From: Bacteroidales bacterium
Lineage (GTDB): Bacteria; Bacteroidota; Bacteroidia; Bacteroidales; UBA932
DNA: 43,143 nt
Direction of reading: 5' to 3'
Assembly: GCA_017451395.1 (NCBI GenBank)
Contig: JAFSPR010000117.1
Coordinates: forward strand, 1 to 43,143
The translations under genes were made by a program, and so were the position numbers. Below, piece after piece: positions 25,684 to 34,335 of the stretch. How positions within the stretch are numbered: position 1 is the first letter of the stretch; each line of letters opens with the position of its first letter. The notes under the pieces are model-generated. The model was given only the letters and a program-made list of their open reading frames with translations. It had not been told where the DNA came from and ran no database searches.

Positions 25684-27930
25684 ATGAAACGCTGTGTAAT
25701 ACTTGCTGCCGCCCTCCTGGCGGCAGCTTGCAATACTCCGAAATCGGCCCAGGACAGGCTGACGGTCAATGATGCACGCATCAACGCCATCATCGCCCAG
25801 ATGACTCTGGAGGAGAAGGTGGAGATGCTGCACAGCAAGACCAACATGTCTTCCGCAGGCGTAGAGCGCCTTGGGATTGCCGATATCAATTATGCCGACG
25901 GTCCCTTCGGCATACGCGAGGAAGGCCGGCCGGACGGCTTCATGAGCGCCGGCTGGACCCTTGACAGCGCTACTTTCTTTCCCACCGGCAGCGCCCTTGC
26001 GGCCACCTGGAGTGAGGAATTGGCCTATAAATACGGCTCCGGAATGGGTAAGGAGGCACGCCTCCGCGGCAAGGACGTAATCCTGGGCCCGGCGGTGAAT
26101 ATCCAGCGCCTGCCCGTCGGCGGCCGCACATATGAGTACCTCAGCGAGGATCCTGTCCTTTCCGCCGCGCTTGCCCTTGAGTATACAAAGGGCTGCCAGG
26201 ATGAAGGAACGGCGGTATGCATCAAGCATTTTGCCGTGAATAACCAGGAGACCAACCGCGGCAGCGTGAATGCCATCCTGAGTGAGCGCACCCTGCGTGA
26301 GATATACCTCAAGCCCTTCGAGCGCGCCATCATTGAAGGCGGCGCCATGAGCGTGATGCCGGCCTACAACAAGGTGAACGGGGATTACTGCTCGGAGAAC
26401 GAGCACCTTCTCAACGAGATTCTCCGCGGGGAGTGGGGGTTCAAGGGTATGACCGTTTCGGACTGGGGCGGCACTCACAGCACTATGGGAGCAATGCTGC
26501 ATGGCCTGAACGTCCAGATGACCGGCTCCAACTATCTTGGCCAGCCCGTCATAGACTCTATCGCAACCGGCGCCCTCACGGAGGAAATGGTGGATGAGAA
26601 AGTGCGCCAGATCCTGAGGGTCCGCTTTGCGGTGAAGCCCGTTCCGGCCGATGTCGCAAACACCGTTATGACTTCCCAGCGCGAGTGCCAGCAGATTGCA
26701 CTTGACGTAGCACGTAAGGCCGTCGTCCTTCTGAAGAACGAGAACGGCGTCCTCCCTGTCTCAAAGGATGTGAAAAAGATAGCCGTAATCGGCCAGAATG
26801 CCGTCCTGAAGGTTCAGAGCGGCGGAATGGGCGCAGGCGTGAAGGCCCTCTATGAGGTTACACCCCTTGAAGGCATCACCAGGCGCGCCGGGGCCGATAT
26901 CGAGGTGGTTTACGCCCCCGGCTACAGGAACTATGCACGCCGTATGTGGGGTCCCCAGGAACTGGGTCCCCTTGAGACCTCCCGGATTGACGAACCCGCA
27001 GACCCTGAACTTCTTGCCCAGGCTGTGGAACTGGCTTCATCGGCCGATCTTGTCATTTTCTTCGGAGGTACCAACAAGACCATCGAGACCGAGGGAAGCG
27101 ACCGTAAGGACATCAAACTTCCCTGCGGCCAGGAAGAACTGGTCCAGGCCCTTTATGAGGCCAATCCCTCTCTTGTGAGCGTTCTCATCTCCGGCGGTCC
27201 CACGGACCTTCAGGTGCTTGAGAAAGTGTCCCCGGCCATCGTTCAGGGCTGGTGGAACGGTACTGAAGGCGGTACGGCCCTTGCCGAGGTCCTGTTTGGA
27301 GACATCGCCCCTTCAGGTAAGCTGCCCTTCACCTTCCCCGTGAAGCTTGAGGATTCTCCGGCATTTGCGCTTGGGAATTTCCCCGACAAGAATGTAGGCG
27401 GAGACCTCTTCACGCTTATGTTCCGCCCGGACGTCCTGGCTATGAGCCCTGAGGAGCGTCAGGCTTTCATAGCATCGCTGCCACAGCCTGAGTCCCGCTA
27501 CACCGAAGAGTTCTATGTGGGTTACAGATGGTTCGATACCAAGGAAGTAAAGCCCATGTATGCCTTTGGCCATGGCCTCAGCTATGTAGACTTCACCTAT
27601 GGCCCCCTGAGGGCAAAAGCCGGTTCCAATGGCGTAAAAGTGAGTTTCAACCTGAAGAATGAAGGCAATATGCCGGCCGATGAAGTGGTTCAGCTCTATG
27701 TCCGCCGTGTGGGCTCGGAGGTTGAATGGCCCGTAAAGGAACTCAAGGCCTTCAGGCGTGTGAGCCTCAGGGCAGGGGAGTCCAGGAGCATCACCCTTGA
27801 GGTGGCACTGGACAACCTCCGTTACTGGGACGAGAGAGCCTCTGCCTGGGCACTTGAGCACGGCAGGCTTGAACTACTTGTAGGATCGGCCTCCGATGAT
27901 ATCCGTCAAACAGCAGAAGTAAGTATTTAA
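25684..27930 (+). CDS. GH3 beta-glycosidase of the PUL operon
   Basis: A family 3 glycoside hydrolase of 748 residues. The N-terminus MKRCVILAAALLAAAC is a short signal with a possible lipobox (AAAC, weaker than usual because position -3 is alanine), so it may be a lipoprotein. The barrel domain contains VNIQRLPVGGRTYEYLSEDP, CIKHFAVNNQE and the nucleophile D260 in MTVSDWGG. The sandwich domain contains KAVVLLKNENGVLPV and WWNGTEGGTALAEVLFGD, and a fibronectin III-like tail runs from about 630. Beta-glucosidase or beta-xylosidase activity is possible. It starts three bases after one CE1 gene and ends three before another. It is not a near copy of the other GH3 at 8960-11281. Confidence 0.93.
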   Translation: MKRCVILAAALLAAACNTPKSAQDRLTVNDARINAIIAQMTLEEKVEMLHSKTNMSSAGVERLGIADINYADGPFGIREEGRPDGFMSAGWTLDSATFFPTGSALAATWSEELAYKYGSGMGKEARLRGKDVILGPAVNIQRLPVGGRTYEYLSEDPVLSAALALEYTKGCQDEGTAVCIKHFAVNNQETNRGSVNAILSERTLREIYLKPFERAIIEGGAMSVMPAYNKVNGDYCSENEHLLNEILRGEWGFKGMTVSDWGGTHSTMGAMLHGLNVQMTGSNYLGQPVIDSIATGALTEEMVDEKVRQILRVRFAVKPVPADVANTVMTSQRECQQIALDVARKAVVLLKNENGVLPVSKDVKKIAVIGQNAVLKVQSGGMGAGVKALYEVTPLEGITRRAGADIEVVYAPGYRNYARRMWGPQELGPLETSRIDEPADPELLAQAVELASSADLVIFFGGTNKTIETEGSDRKDIKLPCGQEELVQALYEANPSLVSVLISGGPTDLQVLEKVSPAIVQGWWNGTEGGTALAEVLFGDIAPSGKLPFTFPVKLEDSPAFALGNFPDKNVGGDLFTLMFRPDVLAMSPEERQAFIASLPQPESRYTEEFYVGYRWFDTKEVKPMYAFGHGLSYVDFTYGPLRAKAGSNGVKVSFNLKNEGNMPADEVVQLYVRRVGSEVEWPVKELKAFRRVSLRAGESRSITLEVALDNLRYWDERASAWALEHGRLELLVGSASDDIRQTAEVSI

Positions 27931-27933
27931 CAT

Positions 27934-29070
27934 ATGAAAAGATTTTTATCCGTAATTGTACTTGGCGTAGCGTTTGCCGCCGCCCTTCAGGCCCAGGAAC
28001 TTACAAACTTTGCTTTCTGGGGCCAGAAACCCATCATCTCCCCGGAGATCCAGAACGACTCCGTGACCTTCCGCCTCAAGGCCGATTATGCCACGGTCGT
28101 AAAACTCAGCGGATCCTGGATGCCCAATCCCTGGACCGGTACCATTGACATGAAGCGTGGTGAGAACTGCGTGTGGGAAGTCAAGATCCCTCTTCCCGCA
28201 CCTGAGATCTACACCTACAACTTCGTTGTGGACGGAGTTTCCGTGAATGACCCCCAGAACGTGCTTGTACAGCGTGACGGTACCCGTTACCTGCCAATGC
28301 TCCTTGTTCCCGGAGAGCGCACTGAAAACTACGGTGAGGCCACTCAGCACGGTACGGTAAGCCATCCCTGGTACGACAGCAAGATCCTTGGAATGAGCCG
28401 GAGGCTTACCGTCTACACTCCTTACGGCTATGAGGCCAATCCCAAAAAGAAGTATCCAGTGCTTTACCTCCTTCACGGCGCAGGCGGTGACGAGGAAGCC
28501 TGGATTTCCATGGGACGTACTGCCCAGATTCTGGATAACCTCATTGAGAAGGGCCTTGCAGAGCCCATGATCGTGGTTATGCCCAACGGCAACCCCGGTC
28601 AGGCGGCTGCACGCACCCTCAATATCCCCGAGAAGCCCTATGACTGGCGTGATCCCGCAAACCGTGACCTCTATGTGAAGAGTCTCTGCACGGAGATAGT
28701 CCCTTTCATCGAGAAGAACTTCCGCGCTGTGGCTAAGCCCGCATCCCGCGCAATCGCTGGTCTTTCAATGGGAGGCGGCCATACCATTTCCGCATCCATC
28801 ATGTATCCGGAGATGTTTGACTACATCTGCCCACTGTCAGCTGCCGGTTCTGCCACTCCTGAGCAGATTGCAGCTCTCAAGAAGGCCGGAGTCAAGCTCT
28901 ATTTCCTGGCTTGCGGCAACACCGACTTCCTGTTCAAGGGTGCGGAGGAAATGCACGCCAAACTGCTTGAGCAGGGTCTGGAGCACGAGTACTTTGTCTC
29001 CGAAGGCGGTCACGTGTGGTCCAACTGGCGCCTGTACCTTAATACCTTCGCCAGGAAACTCTTCAAGTAG
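27934..29070 (+). CDS. CE1 esterase with N-terminal CBM48-like domain (second copy)
   Basis: A 378-residue exported esterase with signal peptide MKRFLSVIVLGVAFAAALQAQ. The N-terminal beta-sandwich (about 25-125: DSVTFRLKADYATVVKLSGS and IYTYNFVVDGVSVNDPQN) is followed by the CE1 domain, with VLYLLHGAGGDEEAW as the oxyanion region, S278 in AGLSMGGGH, an aspartate in CGNTDFLF and a histidine in EGGHVWSNWR. It is clearly paralogous to the gene at 24469, sharing the SxGLSMGG and GGHxWxNWRxYL patterns and the domain order, but it differs in loops around the active site, so it may prefer a different acyl group or sugar. Confidence 0.93.
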   Translation: MKRFLSVIVLGVAFAAALQAQELTNFAFWGQKPIISPEIQNDSVTFRLKADYATVVKLSGSWMPNPWTGTIDMKRGENCVWEVKIPLPAPEIYTYNFVVDGVSVNDPQNVLVQRDGTRYLPMLLVPGERTENYGEATQHGTVSHPWYDSKILGMSRRLTVYTPYGYEANPKKKYPVLYLLHGAGGDEEAWISMGRTAQILDNLIEKGLAEPMIVVMPNGNPGQAAARTLNIPEKPYDWRDPANRDLYVKSLCTEIVPFIEKNFRAVAKPASRAIAGLSMGGGHTISASIMYPEMFDYICPLSAAGSATPEQIAALKKAGVKLYFLACGNTDFLFKGAEEMHAKLLEQGLEHEYFVSEGGHVWSNWRLYLNTFARKLFK

Positions 29071-29097
29071 CCCGGTTATTCAGTAATTCGTCAAGTT

Positions 29098-30189
29098 ATG
29101 AAAAAAGCAGCCGTCATCGCCCTTCTTCTCTCATCTGCCATATAACTCCAGGCCCAGGGCTGGTTTCGCACTCCCACACCCAACGACACCCTCCAGTCTG
29201 TCCGCGTACAGCCTGACGGCAAGGTCCTTTTCCAGATTTACGCCCCCAAGGCTTCGCAAGTAGCCGTTACCGGTGACCTTCCCTGGGACAGACCGGTGAA
29301 GTTTGTAAAGCAGGAAAACGGTGTCTGGCAGGGCCTTCTGGAAGGTCTTGGTGACGGCTGCTTCCGTTATAGTTTCCTTGTGGACGGTGTGAGGGTGCAG
29401 GACCCCAAGGCCCCGCTGTCGGCCGAACAGGCGTCGGTCCTGACCAAAGGCCCCGGCTACATCAAGGATGTTCCTCACGGGGCGGTGGCGCAGCGCTGGT
29501 ACTGGTCCAAGACCCTTGGATGCATGCGCCGTATGCACGTGTGGACTCCTGCCGGATATGAAAAATCGGCCCAGGAACTGCCCGTCCTCTATCTCATCCA
29601 CGGCGGCGGAGACAATGACGCCTCCTGGCCGGGGGTTGGTGCCGCCGGCTGGATCCTTGGTAATCTCCTCTCCGAAGGGAAAATGCTCCCTATGGTGGTT
29701 GTAATGCCCAACGGAACCATTCAGACCGATGATATGATGGGGGAGGTGCCGCTATTCGGAGAGGATATGGTTTCCAGCATCATACCATTTGTGGAAGCCA
29801 ATTACAGGGTTCTCACGGACCGTGACCACCGCGCCATGGCCGGCCTTTCGATGGGCGGTATGGAAACCATTGAGACCTGCTTCAGGAATCCGGAACTCTT
29901 CTCCTATGTTTGGGTGCTCAGTTCCAGTTTCTCTCCCGGCAGGCAGAAGGAATATGTGGCCGATATCAGGCTCAAGGAGATAGCCCCTGCCCTCAACCGC
30001 AATTTCAAGGCTCTCTGTTTTACCCAGGGCGGCCCGGCGGATATTGCCTACCGCAACTGCCAGGAAGCCCTCGGGTATCTCAGGGAAGCGGGTGTAAGGT
30101 TCAGTTATATTGAAAACTCTGAGGCCGGCCACAGCTGGACCACCTGGCGTGAAGATATTCAAACTCTGGCCCCAACTCTGTTCCGTTAG
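29098..30189 (+). pseudogene. CE1 esterase with CBM48-like domain (third copy), TAA stop inside the signal peptide
   Basis: From ATG 29098 the frame reads MKKAAVIALLLSSAI, then TAA at 29143-29145, then continues LQAQGWFRTPTPNDTL without further stops to 30189. The reading frame, the signal-like start and the LQAQ cleavage region all fit an exported protein of about 363 codons, so one base change has interrupted it. Downstream the CBM48-like part (VLFQIYAPKASQVAVTGDLP, FRYSFLVDGVRV) and the CE1 domain (S251 in AGLSMGGME, histidine in EAGHSWTTWR) look intact. The only in-frame restart seen is GTG 29296, which would drop the signal and half of the N-terminal domain. It is either a young pseudogene, a readthrough case or a sequencing error. 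Confidence 0.8.
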
Positions 30190-30211
30190 TACGGTTTTCA
30201 CCAAAAAAGCG

Positions 30212-30219
30212 TATATTTG
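30212..30219 (+). promoter_or_regulatory. -7 element (TATATTTG) for trkA
   Basis: A perfect TAnnTTTG match 24 bases upstream of the trkA ATG, predicting a start near 30224 and a leader of about 19 bases. No good -33 box. No hairpin terminator was found between the last PUL gene (stop 30189) and this promoter, so some readthrough into trkA is possible. Confidence 0.6.
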
Positions 30220-30242
30220 CATCAAATATATAGCTTAACGGT

Positions 30243-31610
30243 ATGAAAATCATCATCGAAGGAGCCGGACAGGTGGGAGCGCACCTTGCAAAGATGCTCT
30301 CCAACGAGTCCAACGAAATAACGGTCATAGACCCGGATCCGGAGCGCATCCGTTCCCTGAGCCAGACCGCCGACGTAGCCACCATCCTTGGCGGACCGTC
30401 GTCAATTCCGGATCTGAAAGAAGCCGGAGCGGCATCGGCCGATCTTTTCATAGCCGTGAACCCTCTCCAGCCCCAGAGCGTGAACATAGTGAGCGCCCTT
30501 CTGGCCAAGAAACTGGGCACCAGGCGCGTTGTGGCCCGCGTGGACGACGAAGACTTCCTGTCCCCGGAAAACAAACTTCTTTTCAAGGATATGGGCCTTG
30601 ACATGATGTTCTTCCCGGAAAAGAGCGCCTCCGACGAAGTTGACGATATGCTCCGCTCCACGGCCTCCACGGACACTCTTGATTTTGCACGCGGAAAACT
30701 CCAGCTTGGCGTATTCAAACTGGACGACGACTCCCCGCTTCTGGATATGACGGTGGTGGAATTCTCCCAGGCCATAACCGAACTTCCCAACGGGGCCGAA
30801 TTCCGCATTGTAGCTATCTCCAGGGGTAATTCCACAATCATTCCAAAGTTTGATTCCACCTTCAAGCCCGGAGATTACCTTTACATTATCAGCTGCCGTG
30901 ACGGCATGCCGGCCCTCATGAAGTATCTTGGCAAGGACAAGCTTGAGATCCGCCGCGTACTCATACTCGGAGGAAGTGAAATCGGCCAGATGGTAGCAGC
31001 CCGCCTTGCCGCAAGGAAGATTGACGACATCAAGATAATTGACATAGACCCCAAGCACTGCCGCTTCCTCTCGGAGGTACTTCCCGACAGCGTGAGCGTA
31101 GCCTGCGGAGACGTCCGCAATGCAGATTTCCTGAAGGAAGAGGGAATGAATTCATATCACGCCGTCTTAGCATTCACGGGCAGCGACGAAACAAACATCC
31201 TCTCCTGCGTGGTTGCAAAGAAGATGGGCGTTTCCCGCGTCATCGCTCAGGTTGAGAACCTGGAGTACATACGCCTGGCGGAGGATATGGGCGTGGACAG
31301 CGTCATCAATAAAAAACTCATAACAGCAAGCCGCATCTTCAAGTTCACCCTCAGTGACAAGGTGCGTTCCGTGCGCTACGTGAGCGGCACTGATGCGGAG
31401 GTGCTTGAGTACACCGCCGCCCCCGGTTCCCGCATCACCAAAAAGCCCCTCAAGGACATAGAATTCCCGGCCGATGCAATCATCGGCGGCATAATCCGCG
31501 GCGGAGACAGTTTCATCGCCGTGGGAAGCACCCACATAGAGGCCTATGACCGCGTTGCGGTATTCGCCCTCCCGGATGCCGTAAAGGAAGTTGACAAATT
31601 CTTCAGATAG
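30243..31610 (+). CDS. trkA: Trk potassium uptake regulatory protein TrkA
   Basis: A cytoplasmic NAD-binding gating subunit for a Trk/Ktr potassium channel, 455 residues. It is a tandem RCK protein: the first Rossmann domain has MKIIIEGAGQVGAHLAKML and ends at DIDP-type acid residues (VIDPDPERI), with a TrkA-C domain at about 140-225. The second Rossmann domain starts VLILGGSEIGQMVAARLA, with a second TrkA-C domain to the end. Full length for the family. No TrkH channel gene is in the window, so the partner must lie elsewhere. It has its own promoter and no functional link to the PUL upstream. Confidence 0.95.
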   Translation: MKIIIEGAGQVGAHLAKMLSNESNEITVIDPDPERIRSLSQTADVATILGGPSSIPDLKEAGAASADLFIAVNPLQPQSVNIVSALLAKKLGTRRVVARVDDEDFLSPENKLLFKDMGLDMMFFPEKSASDEVDDMLRSTASTDTLDFARGKLQLGVFKLDDDSPLLDMTVVEFSQAITELPNGAEFRIVAISRGNSTIIPKFDSTFKPGDYLYIISCRDGMPALMKYLGKDKLEIRRVLILGGSEIGQMVAARLAARKIDDIKIIDIDPKHCRFLSEVLPDSVSVACGDVRNADFLKEEGMNSYHAVLAFTGSDETNILSCVVAKKMGVSRVIAQVENLEYIRLAEDMGVDSVINKKLITASRIFKFTLSDKVRSVRYVSGTDAEVLEYTAAPGSRITKKPLKDIEFPADAIIGGIIRGGDSFIAVGSTHIEAYDRVAVFALPDAVKEVDKFFR

Positions 31611-31616
31611 GTTTTC

Positions 31617-32495
31617 TCAGAAGCAGTAACCGGTTCCAATCCGGATTCCGTCGAAGGGATAGTTCTTGAAGCCGTGGGTGTACTGGACAAACGGACGCCA
31701 GCGGCCGGCGTTGCCGTCCAGCCTCATGCGGATGCGGCGGGGGCGGTCCCCGTCATTCTCCCAGCCGATGTAGCCGGAATAATCGGCAATAAATGTGAAG
31801 CCCCAGGTGGAGATGCTTGCAAAAAGGCCGTACTGGACTGCGTCGTTCTGCCTTGCCGTTCCGTCCTGCCAGCAGAGGAAACCGCCGCTTAGGCCAGCCC
31901 TGATTTCCATCACATAGCTATACTGGAAGGCCCTTGACCAGGCAATGGTGCCGTCAAAGAAATAGCCGCCGCAGTCATAGTAGCGCGCCTGCTCAAACGT
32001 ATTTCCCATGGCCGATTTAAGGACGGCCCTCAGGAGGATATCCGGTTTCAGGCTGTTGGGCTTTCCGACCAGCACCTGGATGTTTGTACCAACATAAAGA
32101 TCCCCAGAGTCCCAACTCTTTTTCTGGCTTCTGGCATCTCCTATGCGCCTGTAATCTGCTACTGCATCTGAGTATGACCAGTGCTCCACAAACGGTCCCC
32201 ACACCTCAAGGCTGGCACGTTTGGTCCAGAGGGGGAAGTGAAGGCGGATAAAGCCGTCCCAGGTGTGGTCATTGCCGTCTGCCACGCGGCCTTTCCAGTA
32301 ATCGGCAGCAAGCTCAGCGTAGATGTAGGGCTTGATGCGGCCGTCTGTCATATCCGGCACGGGGAATGCGTTGGGGCCGAAGTATTCCGGAGAAACCATA
32401 GTGGGCTCCGAGAAATCTGGGGCCACAATTGGAGTTTGGGCGTTTAATATGTTTGCGGCAAATAGGGCCGATAAAATGATTACAATCCGTTTCAT
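31617..32495 (-). CDS. Uncharacterised outer-membrane beta-barrel-like protein
   Basis: A 292-residue exported protein with signal peptide MKRIVIILSALFAANILNAQ. The body is rich in aromatic residues with alternating hydrophobic strands (IKPYIYAELAADYWKGRV, FTFIADYSGYIGWEND, WRPFVQYTHGFKNYPFDG) and ends in GTGYCF with a terminal phenylalanine, as outer-membrane barrels do. I do not recognise the family. It is convergent with trkA (six-base gap) and divergent from the M48 lipoprotein. Its -7 element at 32500-32507 ends four bases before the ATG, suggesting a leaderless message, and a dyad at 32509-32530 covers the promoter spacer. Confidence 0.7.
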   Translation of the reverse strand: MKRIVIILSALFAANILNAQTPIVAPDFSEPTMVSPEYFGPNAFPVPDMTDGRIKPYIYAELAADYWKGRVADGNDHTWDGFIRLHFPLWTKRASLEVWGPFVEHWSYSDAVADYRRIGDARSQKKSWDSGDLYVGTNIQVLVGKPNSLKPDILLRAVLKSAMGNTFEQARYYDCGGYFFDGTIAWSRAFQYSYVMEIRAGLSGGFLCWQDGTARQNDAVQYGLFASISTWGFTFIADYSGYIGWENDGDRPRRIRMRLDGNAGRWRPFVQYTHGFKNYPFDGIRIGTGYCF

Positions 32496-32499
32496 AACG

Positions 32500-32507
32500 C
32501 AAATATA
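32500..32507 (-). promoter_or_regulatory. -7 element (TATATTTG) of the outer-membrane protein gene
   Basis: A perfect TAnnTTTG match on the minus strand, separated from the ATG at 32495 by four bases (CGTT). The predicted first transcribed base coincides with the start codon. Confidence 0.6.
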
Positions 32508-32508
32508 A

Positions 32509-32530
32509 CACTTTCCCTTGCCGGAAAGTG
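32509..32530. promoter_or_regulatory. Inverted repeat between divergent promoters, candidate operator
   Basis: Arms CACTTTCC (32509-32516) and GGAAAGTG (32523-32530) are perfectly complementary around a 6-base spacer. The dyad fills the region just upstream of the -7 element of the minus-strand gene and lies about 20 bases upstream of the plus-strand -7 element at 32551, so a dimeric regulator bound here could affect both genes. Confidence 0.5.
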
Positions 32531-32550
32531 CGTAAAGACAGATTTTTTTG

Positions 32551-32558
32551 TAAATTTG
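32551..32558 (+). promoter_or_regulatory. -7 element (TAAATTTG) of the M48 protease gene
   Basis: Matches TAnnTTTG. The predicted transcript starts near 32563, about 16 bases before the ATG at 32579. No -33 box was recognised. Confidence 0.55.
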
Positions 32559-32578
32559 TGGAAATTGAATCCATATAT

Positions 32579-33355
32579 ATGAAACGCTTACTTGTCATCG
32601 TTGCCGCGGCCATTTCAATGGTTTCCTGCGCCGCACTCCAGAATGTTAACTCCCAGAGGCTTCTCCAGAGCGGAGCATATGCCGCCCAGGCACTTACGCT
32701 TCCAAAGGCCGATGTCCAGGCTTATGTGTCCCAGTACATCACCCAGCTGGATGCCCAGAGCGCTGTGCTCCCGGCAACAGACCCTTATACCAAGAGGCTC
32801 AATAACCTTGTGGGCAAGCTCACCCACATTGGAGACCAGCCCCTCAACTACAAGGTTTACAGGAATCCTGAAGTGAACGCATTCGCCTGCGCAGACGGTT
32901 CTGTACGCGTTTACACCGGCATCATGGATCTCATGACCGACGAAGAACTCCTCACCGTAATCGGCCATGAAATTGGTCACGTTGCGCTGGAGCACACTTA
33001 TCAGCAGATGCGCCGGAGCCTCCTTACAAGCGCCGCCTTCGAGGGCCTTGCCGCAACATCGGACAAGGTTGCAGCCCTCACGGATTCCCAGCTTGGTGCC
33101 ATCGGCCAGGCCATGATAGAGGCCCATTATTCAAAGAAGCAGGAGAGTGAGGCCGATGATTTCAGCTATTCCTTCCTCGTTGCCGCAAAGCGCAATCCCT
33201 GGACTATGGTTCAGGCCTTTGAGAAACTCCAGAAATCCTCCGGAAGTTCAGTCAGCGGCCCGGTGAGCAACCTCTTCTCCACTCACCCGGATGTTGCAAC
33301 TCGAATCAGGAATATATCGGCAAAATGTGAAGCAGACGGCTTCAAACGCCCCTAG
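32579..33355 (+). CDS. M48-family metalloprotease lipoprotein
   Basis: A periplasmic zinc metallopeptidase of the M48 (LoiP/BepA-like, peptidase_M48) family, 258 residues from ATG 32579. The lipoprotein signal is MKRLLVIVAAAISMVSC with lipobox MVSC. The zinc motif is H130-E-I-G-H134 in TVIGHEIGHVALEH, and the third-ligand region ESEADDFSY lies downstream. VNAFACADGSVRVYTGIMDL is the conserved pre-motif strand. The C-terminal FSTHPDVATRIRNI is typical. Such proteins take part in outer-membrane protein quality control; the divergent outer-membrane-protein-like gene next to it may be coincidence or a functional partner. Its TAG overlaps the stop of the convergent GT2 gene at CTAG. Confidence 0.92.
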   Translation: MKRLLVIVAAAISMVSCAALQNVNSQRLLQSGAYAAQALTLPKADVQAYVSQYITQLDAQSAVLPATDPYTKRLNNLVGKLTHIGDQPLNYKVYRNPEVNAFACADGSVRVYTGIMDLMTDEELLTVIGHEIGHVALEHTYQQMRRSLLTSAAFEGLAATSDKVAALTDSQLGAIGQAMIEAHYSKKQESEADDFSYSFLVAAKRNPWTMVQAFEKLQKSSGSSVSGPVSNLFSTHPDVATRIRNISAKCEADGFKRP

Positions 33356-34335
33356 AACAGCCCTTTAGGAACAATCCAGCCTTTATATAGGCCAACTGGT
33401 TTATGGCGCTCCGCGGGAATCTCCCCGGGGCGTCTCAGTTTACGGTACTCCCTGTGCGCCTGGACCACGGCGTCATAGAAGGACTTCCTGCCCGTGAATA
33501 GATAGACAAGGGCCGATAACCCGTCAAGGCACATACGCGTAAGTATGCGAAGGCGTGCCCTGAAACGCGAATTAAGCGTTGCGGGAAGGTTATTCTCGAG
33601 CGTTAGCAGGTTATTGCGGAAGTTGAGACGGAGCTTGAAAGGGGACTCGTTTGGGAGGGTTCCGCCGCCTATGTGATAGACATAGGACTCCGGGACAACC
33701 GTCACCTTCCACCCCCTCAGTTGCATGCGCCAGCAAAGGTCTATTTCCTCCATATGGGCGAAGAAGCGGTCGTCCAGGCCTCCAAGGGCCTTCCAAACAT
33801 CGGCCCTGACCATAAGGCAGGCTCCGGAGCACCAGAGGACATCGGCCGGAGAGTCATACTGCCCGTGGTCCTTCTCCACCTTCTGCATTATGCGGCCGCG
33901 GCAGAAAGGATAGCCGTAACGGTCCAGAAGGCCGCCCGCCGCGCCGGCATACTCAAAGGTGTCCCTTTCATTGAAGGAGATGAGTTTGGGCCCGCAGGCG
34001 CCGCACTCCGGATGGGAGTCCATCCAGTCCTGAAGCACTCTGAGCCAATGCTCCGGAACCTCTACGTCGGAATTAATGAGGACGTAATACTGCGCCTGGA
34101 CCTGAGCCAGGGCGCGGTTGTATCCGCCCGTAAAGCCGTAGTTCTCAGAAAGCGCAATGGTGCGGACGGAAGGAAACTCTTCGGCCATCATGTCAAGTGA
34201 ACCGTCATGAGATGCGTTATCGGCAACAATCACCTCTGCGTCAAGGCCATCGCAGGATGCAATGAGCCCCGGCAGGAAGCGCCTCAGGTACTCCCTTGTG
34301 TTGTAATTCAGTATGACAACCGCAGTTTTAAGCAC
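33352..34335 (-). CDS. Family 2 glycosyltransferase
   Basis: A 327-residue GT-A fold transferase without signal or membrane segment. It begins TAVVILNYNTREYLRRFLP and contains VIVADNASHDGSLDMM, NYGFTGGYNRALAQV, the metal-binding-type VLINSDVEVP, WCSGACLMVRADVW and FFAHMEEIDLCWRMQLRG, a pattern typical of rhamnosyl- and related transferases (COG1216). It probably adds sugars to surface polysaccharide, lipid-linked glycan or glycoprotein; acceptor and donor cannot be told. It is the last gene of the eight-gene operon and its start overlaps the TldE stop by eight bases. Confidence 0.92.
   Translation of the reverse strand: MLKTAVVILNYNTREYLRRFLPGLIASCDGLDAEVIVADNASHDGSLDMMAEEFPSVRTIALSENYGFTGGYNRALAQVQAQYYVLINSDVEVPEHWLRVLQDWMDSHPECGACGPKLISFNERDTFEYAGAAGGLLDRYGYPFCRGRIMQKVEKDHGQYDSPADVLWCSGACLMVRADVWKALGGLDDRFFAHMEEIDLCWRMQLRGWKVTVVPESYVYHIGGGTLPNESPFKLRLNFRNNLLTLENNLPATLNSRFRARLRILTRMCLDGLSALVYLFTGRKSFYDAVVQAHREYRKLRRPGEIPAERHKPVGLYKGWIVPKGLF

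Noticed and set aside
29296-30189. Shorter CE1 gene starting at GTG 29296 as the genuine gene
   Set aside because: The same frame upstream encodes the missing half of the N-terminal domain and a signal peptide, so the interrupted long version from 29098 explains the sequence better.
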